Shown here: piece after piece, positions 43,690-50,763 of the stretch | Layout: each line of letters starts with the position of its first letter | Position numbering within the stretch: position 1 is the stretch's first letter | DNA from: Sphingobium terrigena | GTDB taxonomy: Bacteria > Pseudomonadota > Alphaproteobacteria > Sphingomonadales > Sphingomonadaceae | Assembly: GCF_003591655.1 (NCBI RefSeq) | Contig: NZ_QVRA01000007.1 | Span: 148,376-212,375, forward strand | Reading direction: 5' to 3' | DNA length: 64,000 nt | Notes under the pieces: generated by a model | The model's input: the letters and a program-made list of their open reading frames with translations, nothing else | Database searches by the model: none | What the model was told of the DNA's origin: nothing | Position numbers and translations under genes: made by a program

Positions 43690-44214
43690 ATGTGGCCAAT
43701 GATTGACGTCGCCGTCCTCCACGACACCGGCTGGCCTGGCACGGACTGGGAACTGCTCGCCCAGCGCGCCGTGTTCGCCGCCATCACCCACAGCCCCTAT
43801 ACCAACTTCGCGACGGACGAAGCGATGTACGAAGTCGCGGTCAAGCTGACCACGGACGATGAAGTCCACAGCCTCAACCGTGCCTATCGGGACAAGGACA
43901 AGCCCACCAACGTCCTGTCCTTCCCGATGGTGCAGGCCGACCTGTTGCAAGGCACGTCCAACACCGACGATGGCGAGGTATTGCTGGGCGACATCGTGCT
44001 GGCGGAAGGCGTTTGCGCCGCCGAAGCGACCGACAAGGGCATCTCGATCGCCGATCATGCCGCCCATTTGATTATCCACGGGACTTTTCATTTGCTTGGA
44101 TATGATCATATGGACGACAATGAAGCCGAGGCGATGGAAGCGCTGGAAGTCGCGGCGCTGGCCAGCCTTGGCCTTTCCGATCCCTACGGGGATAGAGTGA
44201 CATCAGGGGTATAG
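43690..44214 (+). CDS. ybeY: Endoribonuclease YbeY (rRNA maturation factor)
   Basis: A 174-residue metalloprotein for 16S rRNA 3' processing and ribosome quality control. The zinc site is HLIIHGTFHLLGYDHMDD (HGxxHLxGYDH). The upstream region TDDEVHSLNRAYRDKDKPTN and VLSFPM is typical. ATG 43690 has GGAG four nt upstream; ATG 43699 (MIDVAVLHD) is the alternative. Further upstream in-frame Met is inside the repeat. corC follows 8 nt later. Confidence 0.95.
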   Translation: MWPMIDVAVLHDTGWPGTDWELLAQRAVFAAITHSPYTNFATDEAMYEVAVKLTTDDEVHSLNRAYRDKDKPTNVLSFPMVQADLLQGTSNTDDGEVLLGDIVLAEGVCAAEATDKGISIADHAAHLIIHGTFHLLGYDHMDDNEAEAMEALEVAALASLGLSDPYGDRVTSGV

Positions 44215-44222
44215 GACGAACT

Positions 44223-45167
44223 ATGGCTGAGGGCAGCCCGAAGGACGGCAACGGTTCCAAGGAATCGGACAGTAGTAATGAAGGCGGTTTATGGAGCGGC
44301 ATAAAGACGCTCCTGTTCGGCGATGGCGAATCCACGACCCTGCGGCAGGAACTGGAGGAAGCGCTCGACGAATATGACGAGGATGAGCAGGACGATAGCG
44401 CATCCCCGCCAGCCAAGGGCGACCTGTCGGCGATCGAGCGCCAGATGGTCCGCAACCTGCTCCATTTTTCCGAACATACGGTCGATGACGTCGCCGTCCC
44501 CCGCGCCGATATCATCGCGATCGAGGAGAAAGCGAGCTTCGCCGATCTTGCCGCCCTGTTCGCCGAAGCGGGCCACAGCCGCATCCCGGTCTATCGCGAC
44601 ACGCTCGATACCATCGTCGGCATGGTCCATATCCGCGACGCCTTCGCGATCCTGGCGGGCAAGGCACCCGTGCCCGACACGCTGGAGCCTTTGATCCGCC
44701 AGCCGCTCTATGTGCCTGAAAGCATGGGCGCGCTCGACCTGCTCGCCGAAATGCGCGCCAAGCGCACCCATCTGGCCATCGTGCTGGACGAATATTCCGG
44801 CACCGAAGGGCTGCTGACGTTCGAGGATCTGGTCGAGGAAATCGTCGGCGATGTCGAGGATGAGCATGACGACGCGCCCGAAGCGATGCTGGTGCCGCTG
44901 GCCGGCGGCCTGTGGGAAGCCGACGCCCGCGCCGAACTGGACGACGTCGCCGAAGAGATTGACGAGAAGCTGGGCGATATCGAGGAAGATGTCGACACGC
45001 TGGGCGGCCTGGCCTTCATCATCGCAGGCCGCGTACCGGAACCGGGCGAGATACTCGACCATGAACAAAGCGGCTGGAAACTGGAAATCCTGGCCAGCGA
45101 CGGGCGACGGGTGACGCGGTTGCGGCTCCATCCCCCGGTGGAGAAGGTGCTGGACGAAGAGGATTGA
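44223..45167 (+). CDS. corC: CorC/HlyC-type CBS-domain protein
   Basis: A 314-residue cytoplasmic protein. An acidic N-terminus is followed by two CBS domains (VPRADIIAIEEKASFADL...HSRIPVYRDTLDTIVGMVHI; HLAIVLDEYSGTEGLLTFED) and a CorC_HlyC domain (about 215-300: GLWEADARAELDDVAEEI). It has no DUF21 membrane region. Family members are linked to magnesium/cobalt efflux, in some species with a separate partner. It ends the miaB-phoH-ybeY-corC run. Confidence 0.9.
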   Translation: MAEGSPKDGNGSKESDSSNEGGLWSGIKTLLFGDGESTTLRQELEEALDEYDEDEQDDSASPPAKGDLSAIERQMVRNLLHFSEHTVDDVAVPRADIIAIEEKASFADLAALFAEAGHSRIPVYRDTLDTIVGMVHIRDAFAILAGKAPVPDTLEPLIRQPLYVPESMGALDLLAEMRAKRTHLAIVLDEYSGTEGLLTFEDLVEEIVGDVEDEHDDAPEAMLVPLAGGLWEADARAELDDVAEEIDEKLGDIEEDVDTLGGLAFIIAGRVPEPGEILDHEQSGWKLEILASDGRRVTRLRLHPPVEKVLDEED

Positions 45168-45222
45168 GGCGGAGCGCTCTCCTGTCCTCCAGTGCCAGAA
45201 GGCTGCGCAATACCCAATTCAT

Positions 45223-45312
45223 CGTCATTCCCGCGCAGGCGGGAACCCATCTAGCACTCTATAACCTAGATTTTATGTCGGAAAATGGGTCCCCGCCTGC
45301 GCGGGGATGACG
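45223..45312 (+). repeat. Palindromic repeat family B, copy 3
   Basis: Starts CGTCATTCCCGCGCAGGCGG and ends CCGCCTGCGCGGGGATGACG with an AT-rich centre. It lies between the convergent corC and chpT genes and has the same orientation as the copy in the glyQ-glyS spacer. Confidence 0.87.
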
Positions 45313-45359
45313 ATGATATAGGATATGGGAATCATCGCCTTACACGGGAGGATGAAACC

Positions 45360-46007
45360 TCACCCCGGAATGGAAGCCCCGAACAGCAACACCGGATCAC
45401 CCGCAGGCGACAGCGCAATCTCGCCGCCCGCGCCGGTCACCAGCTGCCGCACCATCCATGCCGCCGCCGTGCGCGATGCCAGCCCTTCGGGCGGCAGCGT
45501 CCCTGCCAGCGCCGCGCGCAGATCGGGGTCCAGCACGACCTTCGGCCCCTCGCCCCGCACGACAATCTCCGTCACGCCCGGCCGCTTTTCCGCACCGATG
45601 TCCAACTGACCGCCGCGCACCAGCGCATCGCCGACGATCAGCGCCAGGTTGAGCAGCACCTTGACCGGCAGCTTGCCCAGCATCTGTTCCTCGACCATCC
45701 AGCCGACCTTGACCCGGCCCGTCCCGGCGAACATCCCCTCGATCGCGACCCGCGCCTCATGCGGCGGCACCGCGTCGCCAAAGCCCCCGGCAGAGCCAAA
45801 GGCCAGGCGGAAATATTTGAGTTTGTTGGCGGATGTCCGCGCGCTGTCGGCCAGCAGGTCCAGGCAGCGCTGGCGCATGTCCGGGTCGGTCTCGTCCGCC
45901 ATCAGTTCCAGCCCATTGTTGAGCGCGCCGACCGGACTCAAAAGGTCGTGGCACAGGCGCGAACAGAGAAGGCTGGCAAATTCGATGCTGTCGATGGGGT
46001 GGGTCAT
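45360..46007 (-). CDS. chpT: Histidine phosphotransferase ChpT
   Basis: A 215-residue phosphotransfer protein of the alphaproteobacterial cell-cycle relay, passing phosphate from CckA to CtrA and CpdR. The phospho-accepting His20 lies in RLCHDLLSPVGALNNGLEL, the ChpT H-box. The C-terminal half resembles a degenerate HATPase fold without ATP motifs, as expected. It is a single minus-strand gene between a repeat and the JAMM gene. Confidence 0.92.
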   Translation of the reverse strand: MTHPIDSIEFASLLCSRLCHDLLSPVGALNNGLELMADETDPDMRQRCLDLLADSARTSANKLKYFRLAFGSAGGFGDAVPPHEARVAIEGMFAGTGRVKVGWMVEEQMLGKLPVKVLLNLALIVGDALVRGGQLDIGAEKRPGVTEIVVRGEGPKVVLDPDLRAALAGTLPPEGLASRTAAAWMVRQLVTGAGGEIALSPAGDPVLLFGASIPG

Positions 46008-46108
46008 GTCAGGGTCTGTGCCGCCGATTTTTGTGAAGAATAAGGATGGCCTGACTGGCTAATGCGCTGCTGTGCCGGGCGATGCAAGCCCGCCGCGCCG
46101 CCTTTCGT

Positions 46109-46510
46109 TCATGCGACCCGCAGCGTCGCCGGAGCGAAGCGCACGCCGCCAGCGCCATCCCCCTGCGCCACCCAAAGCCGCGCATCGCGCCCCGCAACGA
46201 TCAGCCACAGACTGCCGTCCGGGGCAGCACAGACGGCGTCCGTGGCCGACGGCACCGCCACGCCGGAAGGATGCGAATGATAATGGCCGATGATGGGCGC
46301 TCCCCCCGCCCGCGCCGCACGGTGCGCCGCGATCAGCGCCGCCGGGTCCAGCTCGAAATGGCGCGCCGGGTCTGGCGCGACATTGATCGCGGGCGCAATC
46401 GCCTCGATTCGCCCGGCCGCGCCCAGCAACAGCCCACACACCTCCGCCCGATCCGCCGCCGCGATCGCCTGGATCTGGTCCAGCAGCATCCTTGATATTG
46501 TGACCGCCAT
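46109..46510 (-). CDS. JAMM/MPN+ metalloprotease (Mov34/MPN/PAD-1 family)
   Basis: A 133-residue single-domain JAMM protein. The full zinc signature is present: Glu23 (AEVCGLLLG), then H78-S-H80-x7-S88-x2-D91 (YHSHPSGVAVPSATD). Small bacterial JAMM proteins release C-terminal extensions from sulfur carriers or ubiquitin-like proteins. No such partner or ThiF/E1-like gene is seen nearby. The start is ATG 46510 (MAVTISRML); an in-frame ATG at 46528 overlaps the rluD start on the other strand. The protein is complete and likely active. Confidence 0.85.
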   Translation of the reverse strand: MAVTISRMLLDQIQAIAAADRAEVCGLLLGAAGRIEAIAPAINVAPDPARHFELDPAALIAAHRAARAGGAPIIGHYHSHPSGVAVPSATDAVCAAPDGSLWLIVAGRDARLWVAQGDGAGGVRFAPATLRVA

Positions 46511-46527
46511 CCCTACATCCCTAGCCA

Positions 46528-47484
46528 ATGGGTCCGGGGGTTTCCATCATCGAAGCGACAATCGCGCAGGCGCAGGACGGGATGCGGCTCGACCGGGCGC
46601 TGGCCGACCTGCTGCCCGACCTGTCGCGCGAACGGTTGAAGGCGCTGATCAACGACGGCCATGTCCAATCGACTGGCCAGCCGATCAAGATCGGCACCAC
46701 CATCAAGGTCGCGACCGGCCAGAGCTTCGCCATCACCATGCCCGCCCCGGTCGCGCTCGATAATGTGGCGCAGGATATTCCCCTGACCATCGTGCATGAG
46801 GATGCAGACCTGATCGTGGTGGACAAGCCCGCCGGGCTGGTCGTCCATCCCGCCGCAGGCAATCTGGACGGCACATTGGTCAACGCCCTGCTGCATCATT
46901 GCCATGGCCAGTTGTCTGGCATTGGCGGCGTCGCCCGCCCCGGCATCGTCCATCGCATCGACAAGGACACGTCCGGGCTGCTGGTCGTCGCAAAATCGGA
47001 CAAGGCGCATGACGGGCTGGCCCGCCAGTTCAAGGATCACAGCATCGAGCGACTCTATGCCGCGATCGTCTATGGCCATCCCCTCCCCGGCACCGGTACG
47101 GTCGATGCCTGGCTTGGCCGGTCCGACGCTGATCGAAAGAAGATGGCGGTTCATCGGGAAGGACGCGGCAAACATGCCGTCACCCATTATCGCACGGTCG
47201 AACGGCTACGCGACGCGGCGATGGTGGAATGTCGACTGGAAACCGGCCGCACCCATCAGGTCCGCGTCCATATGCACCATATCGGACACCCCTTGATAGG
47301 CGATCCGGTTTACGGTAGAGAAAGAAAAGGTTTCAAATCAATACTGGAAACTCTGGGTTTCAAAAGGCAGGCATTGCACGCAAAAAGCCTTGGGTTCATA
47401 CATCCGGTATCGGACGAACGGCTTATGTTCCAAAGTGCACTCCCTACCGATATGCAGGAACTGTTAAGCCTGCTCCACGTATAG
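46528..47484 (+). CDS. rluD: Ribosomal large subunit pseudouridine synthase RluD family
   Basis: A 318-residue enzyme that isomerises uridines in 23S rRNA. The N-terminal S4 domain (GMRLDRALADLLPDLSRERL) precedes the RluA-type catalytic domain with Asp145 in HRIDKDTSG. DLIVVDKPAGLVVHP and GRTHQVRVHM complete the fold. RluD versus RluC is judged from the N-terminus and overall length. Divergent from the JAMM gene with almost no spacer; rpoH follows 77 nt later. Confidence 0.93.
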   Translation: MGPGVSIIEATIAQAQDGMRLDRALADLLPDLSRERLKALINDGHVQSTGQPIKIGTTIKVATGQSFAITMPAPVALDNVAQDIPLTIVHEDADLIVVDKPAGLVVHPAAGNLDGTLVNALLHHCHGQLSGIGGVARPGIVHRIDKDTSGLLVVAKSDKAHDGLARQFKDHSIERLYAAIVYGHPLPGTGTVDAWLGRSDADRKKMAVHREGRGKHAVTHYRTVERLRDAAMVECRLETGRTHQVRVHMHHIGHPLIGDPVYGRERKGFKSILETLGFKRQALHAKSLGFIHPVSDERLMFQSALPTDMQELLSLLHV

Positions 47485-47561
47485 ACATGAACAAGTTTGC
47501 GCCGGTGTTTGTGACGCCTCTTCTGGGTCCCGCCGCGCATGAAAGGGAAAGGTGAAGCGAC

Positions 47562-48476
47562 ATGGCCAAGACGAGCAATGTCCCCGCGGTTCCGGCGCTG
47601 GGCGGTGAAGCCAGCCTCAACCGCTATCTCTCGGAAATCCGCAAATTTCCGCTTCTGACACCTGAGCAGGAATATATGCTCGCCAAGCGGTATGAGGAAC
47701 ATCAGGACCCTGAGGCTGCGGCCCAACTGGTTACCTCGCATCTGCGCCTGGTGGCGAAGATCGCGATGGGCTATCGCGGCTATGGCCTGCCGGTCAGCGA
47801 ACTCATTTCCGAAGGCAATATCGGCCTGATGCAGGGCGTAAAGAAGTTTGAGGCCGAACGCGGCTTCCGCCTGGCGACCTACGCCATGTGGTGGATTCGC
47901 GCCTCGATCCAGGAATTCATCCTGCGCAGCTGGTCGCTCGTGAAGATGGGCACCACCGCCTCGCAGAAGAAGCTGTTTTTCAACCTGCGCCGGATGAAGA
48001 ACAACATCGAAGCGTTTGAGGATGGCGACCTGAAGCCGGAGGATGTGACCAAGATCGCGACCGATCTGGGCGTGTCCGAACAGGATGTCGTGTCGATGAA
48101 CCGCCGCATGGCGATGGGCGGCGACACGTCGCTCAACGTCCCCATGCGGGAGGACGGCGACGGCCAGTGGCAGGATTGGTTGCAGGATACCGATCCGTTG
48201 CAGGACGAGCGCGTCGCCGAGGAACAGGAACGCACCCAGCGCCACGAAATGCTGGTCGAGGCGATGACCGACCTTAACGACCGGGAAAAGCATATCCTGG
48301 CCGAACGGCGTCTGGCCGAAGAACCCAAGACGCTGGAGGAACTGAGCCAGGTCTATGGCGTATCGCGCGAACGTGTCCGCCAGATCGAGGTCCGCGCCTT
48401 TGAAAAGCTGCAAAAGGCGATGATGCGGATCGCAGGTGACAAGCTCAGCCATATGGCGCGCTTCGCCGCCGCCTGA
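47562..48476 (+). CDS. rpoH: RNA polymerase sigma-32 (heat shock sigma factor)
   Basis: A 304-residue sigma-70-family protein of the RpoH branch. Regions 2 to 4 are complete: VTSHLRLVAKIAMGY, ISEGNIGLMQGVKKF, TYAMWWIRASIQEFILRSWS, and the RpoH box QKKLFFNLR. Region 4 includes EELSQVYGVSRERVRQIEVRA. It directs transcription of chaperone and protease genes. The strong ribosome-binding region AAAGGGAAAGGTG precedes ATG 47562. A terminator follows. Confidence 0.97.
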   Translation: MAKTSNVPAVPALGGEASLNRYLSEIRKFPLLTPEQEYMLAKRYEEHQDPEAAAQLVTSHLRLVAKIAMGYRGYGLPVSELISEGNIGLMQGVKKFEAERGFRLATYAMWWIRASIQEFILRSWSLVKMGTTASQKKLFFNLRRMKNNIEAFEDGDLKPEDVTKIATDLGVSEQDVVSMNRRMAMGGDTSLNVPMREDGDGQWQDWLQDTDPLQDERVAEEQERTQRHEMLVEAMTDLNDREKHILAERRLAEEPKTLEELSQVYGVSRERVRQIEVRAFEKLQKAMMRIAGDKLSHMARFAAA

Positions 48477-48493
48477 TCAACACGCCGACAATA

Positions 48494-48527
48494 GAAAACG
48501 GTCCCGGAGCGATTCGGGGCCGTTTTC
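48494..48527 (+). terminator. Terminator after rpoH
   Basis: A 12-bp stem GAAAACGGTCCC/GGGGCCGTTTTC (one G-T pair) with a 10-nt loop and a T-rich 3' side, 18 nt past the rpoH stop. Confidence 0.8.
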
Positions 48528-48623
48528 ATTAGACCCGGTCCATCAGCCCGCAACTGGTGCCTTGTGTACATGTGGCACGCTGATCATATGGCTGCGATCC
48601 GTTCGACGCTTGGGGGCTGTAGC

Positions 48624-49913
48624 ATGATCTCAACCGCACTGGCCCATAAGCTGGCCGCGCGCCGCATTCATTATGGCTGGGCGGTGCTGCTCGCCACCTT
48701 CCTCACCATGCTGGTCGTGGCGGGCGCGGTCGGTGCGCCGGGCGTGTTCATGGTGCCGCTACAACGCGAATTTGGCTGGACCACCGCCGATATTTCCGCT
48801 GCCCTTGCCATCCGCTTCCTGCTGTTTGGCCTGATGGGGCCATTTGCCGCCGCCTTCATGAACCGCTTTGGCGTGCGCCGGATGATGCTGATTTCGCTGG
48901 GCATCGTCATCACCGGCCTGCTGCTGTCGCTGGGCATGAGCCAGCTGTGGCAGTTGGTGCTGCTATGGGGTGTGGTGATTGGCCTTGGCACCGGCCTCAC
49001 TGCTATGGTGCTGGGCGCGACCGTCGCGACCCGTTGGTTTTCGGACCGGCGCGGGCTGGTGATGGGGTTGTTGTCGGCCAGTACCGCGACCGGCCAGCTC
49101 GCTTTCCTGCCGCTGCTGGCGGGACTGACTGACTGTTTCGGCTGGCGCTCTGCGGTGCTGCTGGTGTGCGGCACGATCCTGTTCGCCGCGCTGGTCGTGC
49201 TGTTGCTGATGCGTGATCGCCCGTCCGACCTGGGCCTTGCGCCCTATGGCGATAGCGTCATCCACCCGGTCCCGGCCCAGCCTGCTGGCCTTGGCGCGCT
49301 GCTGATGACGCCGATCACCGTCCTGCGTGACGCGGCGAAGGTGCCGACCTTCTGGTTCCTGTTCCTGTCCTTTTATATTTGCGGCGCCAGCACCAACGGC
49401 CTGGTGCAGACCCATTTCATCGCCCTGTGCGGCGATTATGGGCTGGCGGCGATCGGCGCGGCGTCGATGCTGGCGATGATGGGGCTGTTCGATTTTGGCG
49501 GCACGCTGGCGTCGGGCTGGCTGTCCGACCGGTTCGACAATCGCTGGCTGCTCTTCTGGTATTATGGCCTGCGCGGGGCATCATTGCTCTATCTGCCATT
49601 CAGCGATTTCTCGCTCTACAGCCTGTCGCTGTTCGCGGTCTTTTACGGCCTCGATTGGGTCGCGACCGTGCCGCCGACCGTCAAGCTGACCGCCCAGCGC
49701 TTCGGCCAGGAACGCGCCAATATCGTCTTTGGCTGGATCTTCGCCGGGCATCAACTGGGCGCGGCCAGCGCGGCGATGGCGGGCGGCCTGTCGCGCACCC
49801 TCTGGCACAGCTATATGCCCGCCTTCGTCGCGGCGGGAATCCTGTGCCTGATCGGCGCGGGGCTGGTCCTGCTGATCAACCGTGGTCGGCCCGCCATCTT
49901 GCAGGGCGCTTGA
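48624..49913 (+). CDS. MFS transporter
   Basis: A 429-residue major facilitator with about twelve membrane helices in two halves. It begins HYGWAVLLATFLTMLVVAGA with a typical loop 2-3 (FMNRFGVRRMMLISLG) and the second-half counterpart (GWLSDRFDNRWLLFWYYG). The pattern GWTTADISAALAIRFLLFG resembles the monocarboxylate/oxalate-formate type. Substrate unknown. ATG 48624 is chosen for GGGGG nine nt upstream; the frame is open about 60 nt earlier. mtgA follows after 32 nt. Confidence 0.88.
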   Translation: MISTALAHKLAARRIHYGWAVLLATFLTMLVVAGAVGAPGVFMVPLQREFGWTTADISAALAIRFLLFGLMGPFAAAFMNRFGVRRMMLISLGIVITGLLLSLGMSQLWQLVLLWGVVIGLGTGLTAMVLGATVATRWFSDRRGLVMGLLSASTATGQLAFLPLLAGLTDCFGWRSAVLLVCGTILFAALVVLLLMRDRPSDLGLAPYGDSVIHPVPAQPAGLGALLMTPITVLRDAAKVPTFWFLFLSFYICGASTNGLVQTHFIALCGDYGLAAIGAASMLAMMGLFDFGGTLASGWLSDRFDNRWLLFWYYGLRGASLLYLPFSDFSLYSLSLFAVFYGLDWVATVPPTVKLTAQRFGQERANIVFGWIFAGHQLGAASAAMAGGLSRTLWHSYMPAFVAAGILCLIGAGLVLLINRGRPAILQGA

Positions 49914-49945
49914 AACAAGGGGCCGGGGCGCGTTACGCTGGCGGC

Positions 49946-50641
49946 ATGACCGCTACACCTGCCTCCCCTCGCCGCCGTTCCCGCTGGATCAGCATTCCGT
50001 TCAAGGTGCTGATGGGCTTCATCATCCTGTCGCTGCTGATGGTGACGCTCTACCGCTTCGTGCCCCCGCCGGTGACGATGACCATGTTGCTCGACCCCAA
50101 TGGCATCACCAAGGACTGGATGAGCCTGGACGAGATCGACCCGGACATGGCGCGGGCGGCGATTGCGGCAGAGGACGGCAAATTCTGCACCCATCATGGC
50201 TTCGATGTCGATGCCATCGCCAAGGCGGCAATCCACAATGCCAGCGGCGGTCGCGTGCGCGGCGGATCGACGATCAGCCAGCAAACCGCGAAAAACGTGT
50301 TCCTGTGGCAGGGCGGCGGCTTCGTCCGCAAGGGGTTCGAGGCCTGGTTCACCATGTTGATCGAGGCGATCTGGGGCAAAAAGCGGATCATGGAAGTCTA
50401 TCTGAACGTCGCGGAAACCGGCATCGGCACCTATGGCGTGCAGGCGGGCGCGATCCGCTATTTCAAACATGGCGCAGGTCGCCTGACCCGCGCCGAGGCC
50501 GCCCGTATCGCCGCCATCCTACCCCTCCCCAAACGCCGCGCCGCCGTCGCCCCCAGCGGCTTCACCCGCCGCTACGGCAACACCATCGCCGCCCGGATCG
50601 GCGCGGTGCAGCGTGACGGGCTGGACGGGTGTTTGCGGTAG
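49946..50641 (+). CDS. mtgA: Monofunctional peptidoglycan transglycosylase
   Basis: A 231-residue GT51 glycosyltransferase anchored by one N-terminal helix (about residues 18-37). The catalytic Glu76 lies in AAIAAEDGKFCTHHGFD, with GGSTISQQTAKNVFLW and KRIMEVYLNVAETG, all diagnostic for GT51. There is no transpeptidase domain. It polymerises lipid II glycan strands. A bidirectional terminator follows. Confidence 0.95.
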   Translation: MTATPASPRRRSRWISIPFKVLMGFIILSLLMVTLYRFVPPPVTMTMLLDPNGITKDWMSLDEIDPDMARAAIAAEDGKFCTHHGFDVDAIAKAAIHNASGGRVRGGSTISQQTAKNVFLWQGGGFVRKGFEAWFTMLIEAIWGKKRIMEVYLNVAETGIGTYGVQAGAIRYFKHGAGRLTRAEAARIAAILPLPKRRAAVAPSGFTRRYGNTIAARIGAVQRDGLDGCLR

Positions 50642-50713
50642 AAATTTTCAAACTTCGCCCATATCGCGCCATATGATCGGCGGTAGCCGGTGATTTCCTA
50701 CATTGCCACGCAA

Positions 50714-50741
50714 AAAGGGCGGGGATCGCGCCCCGCCCTTT
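50714..50741. terminator. Bidirectional terminator between mtgA and the TonB receptor
   Basis: An 11-bp perfect stem AAAGGGCGGGG/CCCCGCCCTTT around ATCGCG, with A-rich and T-rich flanks, in the convergent gap. It is nearly identical in sequence to the hairpin at 1392-1421. Confidence 0.85.
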
Positions 50742-50763
50742 CGCTTTGTCGCATTCGATCGGA

